From assembly GCF_000819885.1 (NCBI RefSeq), contig NZ_CDBO01000047.1:1-64000 (forward strand): a stretch of DNA of 64,000 nt, read 5' to 3'. This document shows, piece after piece, positions 25,581-37,621 of this stretch. The position numbers were made by a program, and so were the translations under genes. Position 1 is the first letter of the stretch, and each line of letters begins with the position of its first letter. This DNA comes from Aeromonas fluvialis. GTDB taxonomy: Bacteria; Pseudomonadota; Gammaproteobacteria; Enterobacterales; Aeromonadaceae. Under the pieces are notes generated by a model. It was not told the origin of the DNA. It searched no databases and was given only the letters and a program-made list of their open reading frames with translations.

Positions 25581-26540
25581 TTACTCCTCGTTGTTATCAT
25601 CGTGATAACGTACCAGTCGCTTGGGCGCGACACGGCCATCATCATCAATCTCGCCAACCCCGATGAACTCGCGCTCCGGGCCGACCGTCATACGAACCTG
25701 ACCGCTAACCGGCGCACCGGCTACCTGTACGGCCTGGCCCTGATTCACATAGGCAGCCACAATGGCCAGCATGTTCACCTCGGGCAGCGCCGCGACGGCG
25801 GTATCCATCGGCAGCAACAGCGGATCCAGCTGCTCGCGCGGCGGGATGCTCTCGGCCTTGGCCTGCTCGAAGATGCACTCGAGCTGCTCCAGAGTCAGCA
25901 TCCGCTCGTACGGATAGCTGGCGACCTGGGTACGGCGCAACTGGGTGACGTGAGCGCCACAGCCCAGCACTTCACCCAGGTCATCCACCAGAGAGCGGAT
26001 GTAGGTGCCCTTGCTGCAGTGCACTTCGAGGCGCACTTCATTCCCTTCAAAACTCAGCAGTTTGAGCTCGAATACGGTGATGGGACGGGCTTCGCGCTCG
26101 ATCTCGATGCCCTCGCGGGCATATTCGTAGAGCGGGCGGCCATTGTGCTTCAGTGCCGAGTACATGGACGGCACCTGCATGATGGGGCCGCGGAACTGGT
26201 CCAGCGCCTCGATCAGGGTGCCCACAGCCACGTTCACCGGACGGGTGGAGACCACCTCGCCGTCGGAGTCGCTGGTGTTGGTGCGCTCGCCCAGCTTGGC
26301 AGTCACCTCATAGCGCTTGTCCGCATCCAGCAGATACTGGGAGAACTTGGTGGCCTCACCGAGACAGATCGGCAGCATGCCGGTCGCCAGCGGATCCAGC
26401 GCGCCAGTATGACCAGCCTTGGCGGCGTTGTAGATGCGTTTGACCTTCTGCAACACATCGTTGGAGGTCAGACCGGTCGGCTTGTCCAGCAGCAGAATGC
26501 CGTGCACATCACGGCCCTTGAAACGACGTCTTCGAGACAT
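25581..26540 (-). CDS. truB: tRNA pseudouridine(55) synthase
   Basis: 319 residues. Modifies U55 in the T-loop of tRNAs. Motifs [16 protein letters not shown] (~12-27), [16 protein letters not shown] with the catalytic Asp (~42-57) and a PUA-like C-terminus. ATG at 26540 is chosen: only 1 nt separates it from the rbfA stop, suggesting coupling, and it starts [14 protein letters not shown] like relatives. The longer frame overlaps rbfA. Confidence 0.95.
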   Translation of the reverse strand: MSRRRRFKGRDVHGILLLDKPTGLTSNDVLQKVKRIYNAAKAGHTGALDPLATGMLPICLGEATKFSQYLLDADKRYEVTAKLGERTNTSDSDGEVVSTRPVNVAVGTLIEALDQFRGPIMQVPSMYSALKHNGRPLYEYAREGIEIEREARPITVFELKLLSFEGNEVRLEVHCSKGTYIRSLVDDLGEVLGCGAHVTQLRRTQVASYPYERMLTLEQLECIFEQAKAESIPPREQLDPLLLPMDTAVAALPEVNMLAIVAAYVNQGQAVQVAGAPVSGQVRMTVGPEREFIGVGEIDDDGRVAPKRLVRYHDDNNEE

Positions 26541-26541
26541 C

Positions 26542-26976
26542 TCAGGCTTTATCCTCAGTTGTGTCATCCGGTGCGGCGCCGTCTTCTTCACGACCGGATT
26601 CGGCCATGCGACGCTTGTCTTCACGCACAGTGTTGGTCACCAGGTTGGAGAGACGCATCCCTTCGACCAGGGTTTGATCGTAGTAGAAACGTAGCTCCGG
26701 CACCACACGCAGACGCATGGCACTGCCCAGCAGGCTGCGGATATACCCGGCTGCTTCGGTCAGACCCAGCAAGCCTTCCTTGATGCGTTCGGCATCATTT
26801 TCCAGCTGCAAGAAGGTGACGTAAACCTTGGCGTAGTTGAGGTCTTTGGACACTTCTACGTCCGATACGGTTACCATGCCAATACGCGGGTCTTTCACCT
26901 CGCGCTGCAGGATCAGCGCGATTTCACGCTGGATCTGCTGTCCGACCCGACGGGTCCGGCTGAATTCTCTGGCCAT
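26542..26976 (-). CDS. rbfA: 30S ribosome-binding factor A
   Basis: 144 residues. Assists late 30S maturation and is needed for cold adaptation. Residues [44 protein letters not shown] are typical in fragments ([25 protein letters not shown]). Acidic, Glu/Asp-rich C-terminus. Lies in the nusA-infB-rbfA-truB order with 55 bp to infB containing a palindrome. Confidence 0.95.
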   Translation of the reverse strand: MAREFSRTRRVGQQIQREIALILQREVKDPRIGMVTVSDVEVSKDLNYAKVYVTFLQLENDAERIKEGLLGLTEAAGYIRSLLGSAMRLRVVPELRFYYDQTLVEGMRLSNLVTNTVREDKRRMAESGREEDGAAPDDTTEDKA

Positions 26977-26994
26977 ATTCTATCCTGCGATAAA

Positions 26995-27012
26995 AGGGGG
27001 CCGCGGCCCCCT
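26995..27012. terminator. Perfect 18-bp palindrome between infB and rbfA
   Basis: AGGGGGCCGCGGCCCCCT, flanked by A4 and T-runs. On the minus strand it follows infB and ends in TTTT. Could attenuate transcription into rbfA or protect the infB mRNA 3' end. Confidence 0.65.
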
Positions 27013-27031
27013 ATTTTTTCTGACTCTTGGC

Positions 27032-29728
27032 TTACAGAGTACGTTGAATTTCAACAGTCTCGTAAACTTCGATCTGGTCGCCTTCGCGCACGTCGTTGTA
27101 GTTCTTGACCGCGATACCACACTCGTAGCCATTGCGAACTTCGTTGACGTCATCCTTGAAGCGGCGCAGGGATTCCAGCTCGCCTTCATAGATAACCACG
27201 TTGTCACGCAGTACACGGATACGGTTGGAACGTTTGACCACACCTTCGGTGACCATACAGCCGGCAACGGCGCCGAACTTCGGTGACTTGAAGACGCTAC
27301 GCACTTCAGCCAAACCGATGATCTCCTGACGATACTCAGGGGCCAGCTTGCCGCTCATGGCCTGCTTCACTTCGTCGATCAGGTCATAGATGACGGAGTA
27401 GTAACGCAGATCCAGGCTCTCGGCTTCGATGACCTTGCGCGCAGAAGCGTCGGCACGGACGTTGAAACCCACCAGGATGGCGCTGGAAGCCGCTGCCAGG
27501 GTCGCGTCGGTTTCGGTGATACCGCCGACACCGGAACCAACGATCTTGACCTTGACTTCATCGGTAGAGAGCTGAACCAGCGCATCACAGATAGCCTGCA
27601 CCGAGCCCTGTACGTCAGCCTTGATCACCACGTTCACTTCGGACACTTCGCCCTCGGTCATGTTGGCGAACATGTTTTCCAGCTTTGCCTTCTGCTGGCG
27701 AGCCAGCTTGACGTCGCGGAACTTGCCCTGACGATAGAGCGCCACTTCACGGGCTTTCTTCTCGTCACGGACAACGGTGGCTTCGTCACCGGCAGAGGGA
27801 ACACCGGACAGACCCAGAATTTCCACTGGCAGGGAAGGACCTGCTTCCTTGATCTCGCGACCCAGTTCGTCACGCATGGCACGAATACGTCCGTATTCCA
27901 GACCACACAGGACGATGTCACCCTGACGCAGGGTACCTTCTTGTACCAGCACGGTAGCAACCGGACCACGACCTTTATCCAGGAAGGATTCGACCACCAC
28001 ACCGCTCGCCATGCCATCAACAACCGCTTTCAGTTCCAGTACTTCGGACTGGATCAGGATGGCTTCCAACAGATCGTCGATACCTTCGCCTGACTTGGCA
28101 GATACATGAACGAACTGGCTGTCGCCACCCCAATCTTCGGACATGACATTGTAACGGGCCAGTTCTGTCTTGACACGATCCGGATCTGCTTCCGGCTTGT
28201 CGATCTTGTTGACTGCAACCACGATAGGCACTTCAGCCGCTTTAGCGTGCTGGATAGCTTCGATGGTTTGCGGCATAACGCCGTCATCGGCAGCAACAAC
28301 CAGCACCACGATGTCAGTGGACTTGGCACCACGAGCACGCATGGAGGTGAATGCCGCGTGACCCGGAGTATCCAAGAAGGTGATCATGCCACTTTCGGTT
28401 TCGACGTGGTAAGCACCGATATGCTGGGTAATACCACCGGCTTCGCCAGCAGCCACCTTGGCTTTACGAATGTAGTCGAGCAGCGAGGTCTTACCGTGGT
28501 CAACGTGGCCCATGATGGTCACGACCGGTGCGCGCGGCTTGGCTTCAGAGGTCTCGTCACGATCGGACAGTACCGCCTCTTCCAGCTCGTTCTCACGACG
28601 CAGCACCACCTTGTGACCCATCTCCTCGGCGACCAGCTGAGCGGTCTCCTGGTCGATCACCTGGTTGATGGTGGCCATGGCACCCATCTTCATCATCGCC
28701 TTGATGACTTCAACACCCTTGACGGCCATCTTGTTGGCCAGCTCGGCCACGGTGATGGTCTCGCCGATGACGACGTCGCGGTTCACCACGGCTGCCGGCT
28801 TGTTGAAGCCGTGCTTCATGGCGTTAGGCATGGCGACCTTGCCACGCTTGCCTTTACGGGCACGCGGGTTGCGAGAGTCGCGGTCATCTTCACGACGACC
28901 AGCCTTTTTCGGGGCTTTGACCGCTGCGGCAGCGGTACGACGACTGGTCTCTTCCTTCCGATCCAACTCGTCTTCTGCGGCTTGCGCATGCTTGTTGGTG
29001 GTCAGGTGGTAGTCGCTGCTCTCTTTGGCGCGAGCAGCCTCTTCTTCAGCCCAACGGGCCGAGTTCTGTTCCGCCATGAGACGAGCCTCTTCGGCTTTCT
29101 TCGCGGCGAGTTCTTCAGCTTTTTGCAAAGCTGTTTGTTCCTGTTGGCGCTTCAGTTCTTCTGCTTCGCGCTTGGCCATCTTTTCTGCCTCTTGCTGAGC
29201 TGTGCTACTGGCTGCTTTGGCGGGCTGTGAAGCCTGTCGAGCCTTTGATTGTGCCTCGATCCGCGCCTTTTCCTCAGCTTCACGACGAGCTTGCTCAGCC
29301 TCACGGCGAGCCTTCTCTTCAGCGTCGAGGCGGGCCTTGTTCTCGGCCTCACTACGAGCTTTTTCTTCTGCTTCCAAACGCGCTGTTTCCTCGGCTTCCG
29401 CCTGGCGCTGTTCATCTTCCAGCGCCGAGCGTCTTACATAGGTGCGAGACTTGCGCACTTCTACCTGCACTTCTTTGTTCTTGCCGCCAGACCCCTGAAC
29501 ACTGATGGTGCTCTTGGTCTTGCGCTGCAAAGTCATGCGGGCAGGTGCGGTGGTCTCGTCACCTCCATGCTGTTTCTTCAGGTGTGCCAGCAGAGTCTGC
29601 TTTTCAGACTCGCTAACCATGTCGTCGGCCTTGCTCTTGCTGATACCGGCATCGACAAACTGCTGGAGAAGACGATCAACCGGTGTGTCGATGTCAGTGG
29701 CAAGTTGTTTGACTGATACTTCTGCCAT
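27032..29728 (-). CDS. infB: Translation initiation factor IF-2
   Basis: 898 residues. GTPase that places initiator tRNA on the 30S subunit. IF2_N-like start ([18 protein letters not shown]), then a long Ala/Glu/Lys/Arg-rich coiled-coil (~95-250), a second N domain (~325-375) and the G domain with [12 protein letters not shown] (~405), DTPGH and NKID motifs. C-terminal IF2 domains end at [13 protein letters not shown] with GGAGG 7 nt upstream. Internal starts giving shorter IF2 forms are known in E. coli but not determined here. Confidence 0.97.
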   Translation of the reverse strand: MAEVSVKQLATDIDTPVDRLLQQFVDAGISKSKADDMVSESEKQTLLAHLKKQHGGDETTAPARMTLQRKTKSTISVQGSGGKNKEVQVEVRKSRTYVRRSALEDEQRQAEAEETARLEAEEKARSEAENKARLDAEEKARREAEQARREAEEKARIEAQSKARQASQPAKAASSTAQQEAEKMAKREAEELKRQQEQTALQKAEELAAKKAEEARLMAEQNSARWAEEEAARAKESSDYHLTTNKHAQAAEDELDRKEETSRRTAAAAVKAPKKAGRREDDRDSRNPRARKGKRGKVAMPNAMKHGFNKPAAVVNRDVVIGETITVAELANKMAVKGVEVIKAMMKMGAMATINQVIDQETAQLVAEEMGHKVVLRRENELEEAVLSDRDETSEAKPRAPVVTIMGHVDHGKTSLLDYIRKAKVAAGEAGGITQHIGAYHVETESGMITFLDTPGHAAFTSMRARGAKSTDIVVLVVAADDGVMPQTIEAIQHAKAAEVPIVVAVNKIDKPEADPDRVKTELARYNVMSEDWGGDSQFVHVSAKSGEGIDDLLEAILIQSEVLELKAVVDGMASGVVVESFLDKGRGPVATVLVQEGTLRQGDIVLCGLEYGRIRAMRDELGREIKEAGPSLPVEILGLSGVPSAGDEATVVRDEKKAREVALYRQGKFRDVKLARQQKAKLENMFANMTEGEVSEVNVVIKADVQGSVQAICDALVQLSTDEVKVKIVGSGVGGITETDATLAAASSAILVGFNVRADASARKVIEAESLDLRYYSVIYDLIDEVKQAMSGKLAPEYRQEIIGLAEVRSVFKSPKFGAVAGCMVTEGVVKRSNRIRVLRDNVVIYEGELESLRRFKDDVNEVRNGYECGIAVKNYNDVREGDQIEVYETVEIQRTL

Positions 29729-29748
29729 TCATTTTCCTCCGTTTGATC

Positions 29749-31251
29749 TTACTCGGACTGCTCTTCTCCGAACCAACAGATGTTGCGAGCAGCCATAATG
29801 AGCTCACCTGCCTTCTCGGCAGTCAGCCCTTCAATATCAGCAAGGTCATCGATACCTTGCTCAGCCAAATCTTCCAGGGTGCCAACGCCACGGCCCGCCA
29901 GAGCGTAAGCCAGTTCGCGGCTCAGGCCGTTCAGATTGAGCAGATCATCAGACGGCTCGACGCCATCGAAAGACTCTTCCTTGGCCAGCGCCTGGGTAGT
30001 CAGGACATCTTTGGCGCGCTTGCGCAGCTCTTCGACCATCTCTTCATTCAGACCGTCGATAGCCAGCAGCTCATTGACCGGTACAAAGGCGATCTCTTCC
30101 AGGGTAGAGAAGCCCTCTTCCATCAGCAGACCGGCGAAATCGTCATCGATATCCAGGGTGCTGGTGAACAGGTTCATGATGCGGTCGTTTTCGGCCTGGT
30201 GCTTGGCACGCATGTCCTCAACAGTCATCACGTTCAGCTCCCAACCGGTCAGCTGGGAGGCCAGACGCACGTTCTGACCATTGCGACCGATGGCCTGGGC
30301 CAGGTTGGCCGCTTCCACGGCGATATCCATGGTGTGGTTGTCTTCATCAACGATGATGGAGGCCACATCGGCAGGCGCCATGGCATTGATCACGTACTGG
30401 GCCGGGTTGTCATCGTACAGCACGATATCGGCACGCTCACCGCTCAGCTCGGCTGAGACAGCTTGCACACGGGCACCACGCATACCAATACAGGCACCGA
30501 TCGGGTCGATACGACGATCGTTGGTCTTCACCGCTATCTTGGCGCGGGAACCCGGATCACGGGCGGCACCCATGATTTCGATCATCTCTTCACCGATTTC
30601 CGGTACTTCGATGCGGAACAGCTCTTTCAGGAAGTCCGGGCTGGAACGGCTGACAAACAGCTGGGAACCACGCGCCTCGGGACGTACTGCGTAGAGCAGG
30701 CCACGGACGCGGTCACCCGGGCGGAAGGTTTCACGCGGCAGCATGTCGTCACGGAAGATCACGGCTTCAGCGTTGCTACCCAGATCCAGGATCACGTTGT
30801 CGCGGTTGCTCTTCTTGACCACACCACTGATGATGGTGCCTTCTTTGTCTTTAAACTGGTCAACTACCTGTGAACGCTCGGCTTCGCGCACTTTCTGCAC
30901 GATAACCTGCTTGGCGGTCTGGGTAGTGATACGGTCGAAGGTCACAGAGTCGATCTGGTCTTCAACATACTCACCGATCTGGATTTCCGGCTGATCAATC
31001 TGAGCCGCTTCCAGGGTGATTTCAGCATAGGGGTTTTCCATCGCGGCTTGATCCGCAATGACTACCCAGCGGCGATAGGTGTCGTAGTCACCGGTCTTGC
31101 GATCGATTTCGACCCGCACTTCAATCTCGCCTTCATATTTCTTCTTGGTCGCAGTCGCCAGCGCGGTTTCTAGAGCCTGGAAGATCTTCTCGCGCGGTAC
31201 CGCCTTCTCGTTGGATACTGCGTCAACGACCAGCAAAATCTCTTTATTCAT
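29749..31251 (-). CDS. nusA: Transcription termination/antitermination protein NusA
   Basis: 500 residues. Binds RNA polymerase and nascent RNA and controls pausing, termination and antitermination. N-terminal domain, S1 (~135-200), two KH domains (~230-345, with [14 protein letters not shown] and [12 protein letters not shown]) and two acidic C-terminal repeats (~365-490). Lies 20 bp before infB and 14 bp after rimP, the usual operon. Confidence 0.96.
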   Translation of the reverse strand: MNKEILLVVDAVSNEKAVPREKIFQALETALATATKKKYEGEIEVRVEIDRKTGDYDTYRRWVVIADQAAMENPYAEITLEAAQIDQPEIQIGEYVEDQIDSVTFDRITTQTAKQVIVQKVREAERSQVVDQFKDKEGTIISGVVKKSNRDNVILDLGSNAEAVIFRDDMLPRETFRPGDRVRGLLYAVRPEARGSQLFVSRSSPDFLKELFRIEVPEIGEEMIEIMGAARDPGSRAKIAVKTNDRRIDPIGACIGMRGARVQAVSAELSGERADIVLYDDNPAQYVINAMAPADVASIIVDEDNHTMDIAVEAANLAQAIGRNGQNVRLASQLTGWELNVMTVEDMRAKHQAENDRIMNLFTSTLDIDDDFAGLLMEEGFSTLEEIAFVPVNELLAIDGLNEEMVEELRKRAKDVLTTQALAKEESFDGVEPSDDLLNLNGLSRELAYALAGRGVGTLEDLAEQGIDDLADIEGLTAEKAGELIMAARNICWFGEEQSE

Positions 31252-31265
31252 ATCCGATAGCCTCG

Positions 31266-31724
31266 TTAACCAAAGTTCGGCACTATGTTCGCTTTTTGGA
31301 TATTGGTGAAAGCCAACACGTCGTCCTTACCATCTACTGTCAGGGTGATCATGTCGCCTTGCACAGCTTTGATTACGCCTTTGAACTTGCGGCGGTTGTT
31401 TGTTGCCATCCGAAGCGTTACCGCCGCCTCTTGGCCAACGTATTTTTCGAATTGGGCAACCTTGAACAGGGGGCGATCCAGACCCGGGGAGGATACCTCG
31501 AGGTAATATTCCTCGATGATGGGATCTTCGACATCCATGATGGCGCCAACCTGATGGCTGACTGCAGCACAGTTCTCGACAGTCACACCCTGCTCGCCGT
31601 CAATATAGACACGCAAGGTGGAGTGTTTACCCGCACGGATAAACTCAATACCCCAAAGTTCAAAACCCAAGGCAACGACCGGAGCCTCGAGCAGATCGGT
31701 CAAACGTTGTTCCAACGTAGCCAA
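31266..31724 (-). CDS. rimP: Ribosome maturation factor RimP
   Basis: 152 residues. Required for 30S subunit maturation. Motifs [26 protein letters not shown] and [12 protein letters not shown] (~75-87). The start is proposed as TTG at 31724 (MATLEQRL): GGAGG lies 6 nt upstream, the E. coli protein begins similarly and the length then matches (150). GTG at 31730 would have no spacing from GGAGG. First protein gene of the nusA operon, downstream of the tRNA-fMet terminator. Confidence 0.93.
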   Translation of the reverse strand: MATLEQRLTDLLEAPVVALGFELWGIEFIRAGKHSTLRVYIDGEQGVTVENCAAVSHQVGAIMDVEDPIIEEYYLEVSSPGLDRPLFKVAQFEKYVGQEAAVTLRMATNNRRKFKGVIKAVQGDMITLTVDGKDDVLAFTNIQKANIVPNFG

Positions 31725-31800
31725 AGTCACCCTCCGAAAAACAAAAAAAGGGCATAAAGCCCAGATAGAGATCGATTCAGAGTAAATCGCACATAACAAA

Positions 31801-31825
31801 AAGCCCCGATGTCAAATCGGGGCTT
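31801..31825 (-). terminator. Terminator downstream of tRNA-fMet
   Basis: Arms AAGCCCCGAT and ATCGGGGCTT with a 5-nt loop; followed on the minus strand by T5. Partial termination between the tRNA and rimP is likely since rimP has only this short upstream region. Confidence 0.8.
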
Positions 31826-31890
31826 GGCGCTTTACCCTGATTGTCGCCTCGCAGCGACCGCTTTCCTGAGCGTAGGAAATGCGTGAAATT

Positions 31891-31967
<77 letters not shown>

Positions 31968-32059
31968 TCCGAAATCGTGCGAGATTATAACCATTTCACT
32001 CTCTCGATACAAGACTGAGTGGCTATAATACACCCGGTCACCCGGGTTCACTGCTTAAC

Positions 32060-32144
32060 TGGTGCCGTGGGCGGGACTCGAACCCGCACACCCTAGAGCA
32101 CTACCCCCTCAAGATAGCGTGTCTACCAATTCCACCACCACGGC
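32060..32144 (-). tRNA. leuU: tRNA-Leu(GAG)
   Basis: 85 nt with a long variable arm. Starts GCCGTGGTGGTGGAATTGGT, anticodon loop TTGAGGG (anticodon GAG), T-loop GGTTCGAGTCC and ends GGCACCA. Position between secG and metY is as in E. coli leuU. Confidence 0.96.
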
Positions 32145-32151
32145 AAAACTC

Positions 32152-32478
32152 TTACTCGGGAACGTCAGTATCTTTGTTCACTGGCGCTTTGGTCTGCTCA
32201 ACCTGTTGGGTTTGTTGCAGATTTTCCCACTCACTACCCTGCTTGACCTTATTGCTGGACATAGAGCCGAGCACCAGGCTGATAACAAAAAACAGAGTAG
32301 CTAAAATTGCTGTTGTTCGGGTCAGGAAACTGCCTGAACCACCGGAGCCGAATACTGTGTTCGATGCCCCTGCGCCGAAGGAGGCGCCCATATCAGCCCC
32401 TTTACCTTGCTGAATCATCACCAGACCAATCAGAGCCAGTGAAACCAGCAGATAAACGACTAAAAGAATCTCGTACAT
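32152..32478 (-). CDS. secG: Protein-export membrane protein SecG
   Basis: 108 residues. Two membrane segments (~3-24 and ~52-72) surround the conserved IQQGKGADMGASFGAGASNTVFGS. Component of the SecYEG translocon that aids SecA-driven export. The start follows the tpiA stop with no gap. C-terminus rich in Gln and Lys. Confidence 0.95.
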   Translation of the reverse strand: MYEILLVVYLLVSLALIGLVMIQQGKGADMGASFGAGASNTVFGSGGSGSFLTRTTAILATLFFVISLVLGSMSSNKVKQGSEWENLQQTQQVEQTKAPVNKDTDVPE

Positions 32479-33243
32479 TTAACTTGCACCCTTTGCCGCT
32501 TCAACAATTCCTAAAAACGCATCGCTATCGAGGCTTGCTCCGCCAATCAGTCCGCCATCAATATCGGGCTGTGCAAACAAATCTCTCGCGTTGCTCGGCG
32601 TTACGCTCCCACCATAGATGATTCTAACTTTCTCACCTATTACCGGAGTATCCTCCGCCAAGCGACCACGTATAAAGGAATGAACCTCTTGTGCCTGCTC
32701 GGGTGTGGCGCATTTACCTGTACCTACAGCCCAAATCGGCTCGTAGGCGATGATAGCATTATCGAAAGCCATCGCGCCATTTTTCTCTATGACGATATCC
32801 AGCTCTTCAGCGATCACCTCGAAGGCTCTTCTCGCCTGCCTCGCCGCACCTGACTCACCTAAACAGAGGATGGGAATCAAGCCTGCCGATCTGGCTGCCG
32901 CAAACTTCTCTGCGACGATAAAACTGGTCTCACCAAAGAGACGCCTGCGCTCGGAGTGCCCTACCAATACGTAACGACACCCTGCCTCAACCAGCATCTG
33001 ACACGAGATTTCTCCTGTGTAAGCGCCAGTAGCGTGCTGACTCACATTCTGAGCCCCCAACTTTATTACCTTCTGCTCATCGAGCAGTCGCGCACTAAAG
33101 TCAAGATGCACATGGGAAGGACAGAAAGCCACATCTACTTTTCCATCAACACCTTTAAGGCACTGACTCGTAAACTGCTCTAACTGCGACCTACTACCGT
33201 GCAACTTCCAGTTGGCTGCTACAAACGGCTTGCGATGTCCCAT
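32479..33243 (-). CDS. tpiA: Triosephosphate isomerase
   Basis: 254 residues. Interconverts dihydroxyacetone phosphate and glyceraldehyde 3-phosphate. Catalytic residues are seen in AANWKLHG (Lys), VGHSERR (His) and AYEPIWAVGTGK (Glu), and GGSV near the end binds phosphate. ATG at 33243 has AGGGAG 7-8 nt upstream and starts MGHRKPFVAANWK; the longer frame has no family match. Immediately upstream of secG. Confidence 0.95.
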   Translation of the reverse strand: MGHRKPFVAANWKLHGSRSQLEQFTSQCLKGVDGKVDVAFCPSHVHLDFSARLLDEQKVIKLGAQNVSQHATGAYTGEISCQMLVEAGCRYVLVGHSERRRLFGETSFIVAEKFAAARSAGLIPILCLGESGAARQARRAFEVIAEELDIVIEKNGAMAFDNAIIAYEPIWAVGTGKCATPEQAQEVHSFIRGRLAEDTPVIGEKVRIIYGGSVTPSNARDLFAQPDIDGGLIGGASLDSDAFLGIVEAAKGAS

Positions 33244-33341
33244 CGGCAACTCCCTTGCGAAAGCGGGGCTGATAATATCCAGAGGATGCTCAGCTGACAA
33301 GTGCTATTTTTAAATTTTTGAATCGTTTGAACAAGATGCAA

Positions 33342-33367
33342 CCAGGGCGGCTAAAAAGCCGCCCTGG
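33342..33367 (-). terminator. glmM terminator
   Basis: 10-bp arms CCAGGGCGGC and GCCGCCCTGG with a 6-nt loop, 8 bp after the glmM stop. Weak U-run. Confidence 0.75.
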
Positions 33368-33374
33368 TTGTTCA

Positions 33375-34709
33375 TTAAAACGCCGATTCGACCTGTTTGG
33401 CGATGCGCTGAGCCATGTCACGCACCTGCTGTTCATGCTCCCCTTCAACCATGACCCGGATCAGCGGTTCGGTACCTGATTTACGCAATAGTACGCGACC
33501 ACGACCAGCCAGCTCCTGTTCCACCTTGGCAACCTCATCCATAACGGCATCAGCGGCCAGCGGATCCTTGCCTTCGGCAAAGCGCACATTCACCAACACC
33601 TGCGGGAACTTGCTCATACCGGAACGCAGCTTGGCCAGCGGCATCTCGGCACTGCGCATGGCAGTGAGCACCTGCAAGGCGGCCACAATGCCATCACCCG
33701 TGGTGGTCTGATCCAGACAGATAATGTGGCCGGAGTTCTCGCCACCGATACGCCAGCCCTTCTCTTCCATCATCTCCAGCACATAGCGGTCACCCACCTT
33801 GGCACGGGCAAACGGAATGCCCAGGGTCTGCAACGCCAGCTCCAGACCCATATTGGCCATCAGGGTGCCGACGACCCCCCCCTTGAGGCGACCATTGCGC
33901 AGGGCATCGCGGGCGATGATATAGAGGATCTCGTCGCCATCGATTAGATAACCGGTGTGATCCACCATGATCAGACGATCGCCGTCACCGTCGAATGCCA
34001 CCCCGAGATCGGCCTTGCACTCCAGCACCTTGGCAACCAACGCTTCAGGCGCAGTTGAACCGACACCATCGTTGATGTTGAGGCCATCCGGAGCGCAGCC
34101 CATGGTGATCACCTCGGCGCCCAGCTCACGGAAAACCGATGGTGCGATGTGATAGGTGGCGCCGTTCCCGCAGTCGACCACCATTTTTACCCCATCCAGA
34201 TTCATGTGGGAGGGGAAGGTGCTTTTGCAGAATTCTATATAACGGCCAGCCGCATCATCGATACGTACCGCTTTACCAAGCTCGGCAGACTCGACGCACT
34301 GGAGATCGTGATCCAGCTCGGCTTCGATAGCCATCTCGACATCGTCAGGCAGCTTGGTGCCATCGGCAGAGAAGAACTTGATGCCGTTGTCATAAAAGGG
34401 GTTGTGGGAGGCGCTGATGACGATACCGGCTTCGGCACGGAAGGTGCGAGTCAGGTAGGCAACCGCCGGGGTGGGCATGGGGCCCATCAAAATGGCTTTG
34501 AGGCCAGCAGCAGAGAGGCCCGCCTCCAGGGCAGACTCCAGCATATAGCCGGAGATGCGGGTATCTTTGCCAATCAACACCTTCTTGGTGCCCTTCTTGG
34601 AGAGCACCTTACCGGCAGCCCAACCCAGTTTCATCACAAAATCAGGGGTGATCGGGTATTCGCCAACCTTGCCGCGCACACCATCGGTGCCGAAATATTT
34701 TCTTGCCAT
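33375..34709 (-). CDS. glmM: Phosphoglucosamine mutase
   Basis: 444 residues. Converts glucosamine-6-phosphate to glucosamine-1-phosphate for cell-wall precursors. [15 protein letters not shown] contains the phosphoserine (~100), DGDGDR (~240) binds metal, GEQSGH-like sequence GGENSGH (~325) binds sugar and [15 protein letters not shown] binds phosphate. Downstream of folP with a 15-bp gap, as in E. coli. Confidence 0.96.
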   Translation of the reverse strand: MARKYFGTDGVRGKVGEYPITPDFVMKLGWAAGKVLSKKGTKKVLIGKDTRISGYMLESALEAGLSAAGLKAILMGPMPTPAVAYLTRTFRAEAGIVISASHNPFYDNGIKFFSADGTKLPDDVEMAIEAELDHDLQCVESAELGKAVRIDDAAGRYIEFCKSTFPSHMNLDGVKMVVDCGNGATYHIAPSVFRELGAEVITMGCAPDGLNINDGVGSTAPEALVAKVLECKADLGVAFDGDGDRLIMVDHTGYLIDGDEILYIIARDALRNGRLKGGVVGTLMANMGLELALQTLGIPFARAKVGDRYVLEMMEEKGWRIGGENSGHIICLDQTTTGDGIVAALQVLTAMRSAEMPLAKLRSGMSKFPQVLVNVRFAEGKDPLAADAVMDEVAKVEQELAGRGRVLLRKSGTEPLIRVMVEGEHEQQVRDMAQRIAKQVESAF

Positions 34710-34724
34710 TGTTTGTTCTCTTTA

Positions 34725-35570
34725 TTATCTGGAGATAAAATTTTGTCCCGTCATTGCCTGCCAACCGACCCGCAATGCGTCCATGGTCTCCCGTACATCA
34801 TGTACCCTGATGATGCGGGCTCCATGCTGCATACCGATAAGGGCGCATGCCAGACTGCCCGCCAGACGGTCGCCAACCGGACGGCCCAGCAGATTGCCTA
34901 TCATAGACTTTCGCGACATCCCCACCAATAGCGGCAAGCCATAATCAAGCAGTTCCTTTTGGGCTGTCAGCAGCTGATAGTTATGCTCAAGGGACTTGCC
35001 GAAGCCATATCCGGGATCCAGCAACAAATGGTCGCGCTTGATCCCGACCGCCAGACAAGCGGCAATGCGCTCATCAAAAAAGGCGCGCACTTCCCCGAGC
35101 AAGTTGTCATAGTGCGGCTCAACCTGCATGGTTCTCGGTTGCCCCTGCATATGCATCAGACAGACAGGGACAGCAGCCTCGGCAGCCGCCTGCAGCGCAC
35201 CCGGCTCCTGCAGCGCTCGCACATCGTTGATAAGATGCGCGCCCACCTTGCCCCCCTCTCGCATCACCGCAGCCTTGGAGGTATCGAGGGAGACCATCAC
35301 ATCCAGCTCACGGACCAGCTGCTCCACGATGGGGATGACCCTGTCCAGCTCCTCCTGCTCGCTCACATCAGGTGCACCAGGGCGGGTAGACTCGCCACCT
35401 ATGTCGATGAGCGTTGCCCCATCAGCGACCATCTGACGCGCATGAGCCATTGCTCGTTCACGTTGATTGAAATTGCCGCCATCGGAGAAGGAGTCGGGTG
35501 TCACATTGAGGATCCCCATCACATGGGGACGATCGAGGGAGAGGCTGAGCCCCTTGCTGGTTAACTGCAT
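34725..35570 (-). CDS. folP: Dihydropteroate synthase
   Basis: 281 residues. Condenses p-aminobenzoate with dihydropterin pyrophosphate in folate synthesis; target of sulfonamides. MGILNVTPDSFSDGG (~18-32), GGESTRPGA (~58) and LLDPGYGFGKS (~195-205) are the substrate motifs. ATG at 35570 aligns the N-terminus (MQLTSKGLSLSLDRPHVMG) with E. coli FolP. The longer frame would run back into the ftsH terminator. Confidence 0.95.
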   Translation of the reverse strand: MQLTSKGLSLSLDRPHVMGILNVTPDSFSDGGNFNQRERAMAHARQMVADGATLIDIGGESTRPGAPDVSEQEELDRVIPIVEQLVRELDVMVSLDTSKAAVMREGGKVGAHLINDVRALQEPGALQAAAEAAVPVCLMHMQGQPRTMQVEPHYDNLLGEVRAFFDERIAACLAVGIKRDHLLLDPGYGFGKSLEHNYQLLTAQKELLDYGLPLLVGMSRKSMIGNLLGRPVGDRLAGSLACALIGMQHGARIIRVHDVRETMDALRVGWQAMTGQNFISR

Positions 35571-35593
35571 CTTCACGTCCATCTGATAAAGAA

Positions 35594-35617
35594 AAACCCC
35601 GGGCAAGCCCGGGGTTT
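35594..35617 (-). terminator. Hairpin between ftsH and folP
   Basis: 10-bp arms AAACCCCGGG and CCCGGGGTTT, 4-nt loop, starting 13 bp after the ftsH stop and followed by TTTTTC on the minus strand. Probably partial, since folP and glmM have no other clear promoter. Confidence 0.8.
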
Positions 35618-35629
35618 GGAGAGTCACTA

Positions 35630-37567
35630 TTATTTGGCCGGGATGTCGTTGGCTTTGTCGATAGTGGCATCCGCCACCGGCGCAGCCTCATCGGCCGGTT
35701 TGGTCTCGGCAGCTACAGTGGAACCACCCTGCGGTGTATCGCCGTGCTCGTCATGCCAGTTGCTGGGAGCTCGGACCTCGCGACGCGCCATCAGATCATC
35801 GATCTGTTTGGCATCGATGGTTTCGTACTTCATCAGCGCATCTTTCATGGTATGCAACACGTCCATGTTATCCAGCAGGATCTGCTTGGAACGGGCATAG
35901 TTGCGATCGATAACCTGTTTGACCTCGGCATCGATGACGCGAGCGGTATCGTCGGACATGTGCTTGGCCTTGGCCATGCTGCGACCGAGAAATACCTCGC
36001 CATCTTCTTCCGCGTAGAGCATGGGACCGAGACGCTCGGACATACCCCACTGAGTGACCATCTTGCGTGCAATGTCGGTTGCCCGCTCGATGTCATTGGA
36101 AGCACCGGTGGAAACCTTCTCGGCACCATAGATAAGCTCTTCTGCCAGACGACCGCCGTACAGGCTGGAGATCATCGACTCCAGATGCTGCTTGGAGTGG
36201 CTCCAGCGATCCTGCTCCGGCAGATACATGGTCACACCCAGCGCACGACCGCGCGGAATGATGGAGACCTTGTAAACCGGGTCATGATCCGGAACCACAC
36301 GACCAATGATGGCGTGGCCGGCTTCATGGTACGCAGTCATCTCTTTCTCGGACTCTTTCATCACCATGGAGCGACGTTCCGCACCCATCATGATCTTGTC
36401 CTTGGCCTTTTCGAACTCAGCCATGGAAACCACACGGCGACTTTCACGGGCAGAGAAGAGGGCAGCTTCGTTGACCAGGTTGGCCAAGTCAGCACCGGAA
36501 AAACCGGGTGTACCACGGGCAATCAGTGCCGGATTGACATCATCTGCCAACGGTACTTTGCGCATGTGCACTTTCAGGATCTGTTCGCGACCACGAACAT
36601 CCGGCAGACCGACCACCACCTGACGGTCGAAACGGCCCGGACGCAACAGCGCCGGATCCAGTACATCCGGACGGTTGGTTGCGGCGATGACGATGATGCC
36701 TTCATTGCCTTCGAAACCATCCATCTCGACCAGCATCTGGTTAAGGGTCTGCTCACGTTCATCGTGACCACCACCCAGACCGGCGCCACGCTGGCGACCG
36801 ACCGCATCAATTTCATCGATGAAGATGATGCAGGGTGAGGATTTTTTGGCCTGTTCGAACATGTCACGTACCCGGGAGGCACCGACACCGACGAACATCT
36901 CCACGAAATCGGAACCGGAGATGGTGAAGAATGGCACCTTGGCTTCGCCCGCAATGGCTTTGGCCAGCAGGGTCTTACCAGTACCGGGAGGACCGACCAG
37001 CAATACACCGGTCGGGATCTTGCCACCCAGTTTCTGGAATTTGCTCGGGTCACGCAGATAGTCAACCAGCTCCTTCACCTCTTCCTTGGCTTCATCGCAA
37101 CCTGCAACGTCAGCAAAGGTGGTTTTGATCTGATCTTCACTCATCAGGCGAGCCTTGCTCTTGCCAAACGACATGGCACCTTTGCCACCGCCGCCCTGCA
37201 TCTGACGCATGAAGAAGACCCAGACACCGATCAGCAGCAGCATCGGGAACCAGGAGATGAAGATAGAGGTCAACAGAGACGGCTCTTCCGGCTTCTCGCC
37301 CATCACTTTGACATTGTGATTGAGCATGTCGTTGAGCAGCTGGGGATCCGGCGCAGGGATGATGGTGGTGAATCGTTCACCAGTACGCTTGACGCCATTG
37401 ATGACCTTACCGTCCATCCGCACTTCACGGATCTGCTCTTGGGTCACCTCTTTAACGAAGCTGGAATAGTCCAGCTGGCGACTGGTGGTATCGCTGGGGC
37501 TGAAGCTATTGAACACCGACATCAATACGACGGCGATGACCAGCCACAGGATTAAGTTTTTCGCCAT
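35630..37567 (-). CDS. ftsH: ATP-dependent zinc metalloprotease FtsH
   Basis: 645 residues. Inner-membrane AAA protease that degrades misfolded membrane proteins and regulators such as LpxC and sigma-32. N-terminal membrane segment ([15 protein letters not shown]), second segment ~100-120 ([15 protein letters not shown]), Walker A GPPGTGKT (~194), Walker B FIDEID and zinc motif HEAGH (~416). ATG at 37567 gives [10 protein letters not shown], identical to E. coli; the longer frame starts at TTG and lacks family support. Follows rlmE. Confidence 0.97.
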   Translation of the reverse strand: MAKNLILWLVIAVVLMSVFNSFSPSDTTSRQLDYSSFVKEVTQEQIREVRMDGKVINGVKRTGERFTTIIPAPDPQLLNDMLNHNVKVMGEKPEEPSLLTSIFISWFPMLLLIGVWVFFMRQMQGGGGKGAMSFGKSKARLMSEDQIKTTFADVAGCDEAKEEVKELVDYLRDPSKFQKLGGKIPTGVLLVGPPGTGKTLLAKAIAGEAKVPFFTISGSDFVEMFVGVGASRVRDMFEQAKKSSPCIIFIDEIDAVGRQRGAGLGGGHDEREQTLNQMLVEMDGFEGNEGIIVIAATNRPDVLDPALLRPGRFDRQVVVGLPDVRGREQILKVHMRKVPLADDVNPALIARGTPGFSGADLANLVNEAALFSARESRRVVSMAEFEKAKDKIMMGAERRSMVMKESEKEMTAYHEAGHAIIGRVVPDHDPVYKVSIIPRGRALGVTMYLPEQDRWSHSKQHLESMISSLYGGRLAEELIYGAEKVSTGASNDIERATDIARKMVTQWGMSERLGPMLYAEEDGEVFLGRSMAKAKHMSDDTARVIDAEVKQVIDRNYARSKQILLDNMDVLHTMKDALMKYETIDAKQIDDLMARREVRAPSNWHDEHGDTPQGGSTVAAETKPADEAAPVADATIDKANDIPAK

Positions 37568-37621
37568 GTCACTCAAATCAGTAACCTCGCAGACTGACAG
37601 TTAACGATGAAGGTTAGGGTA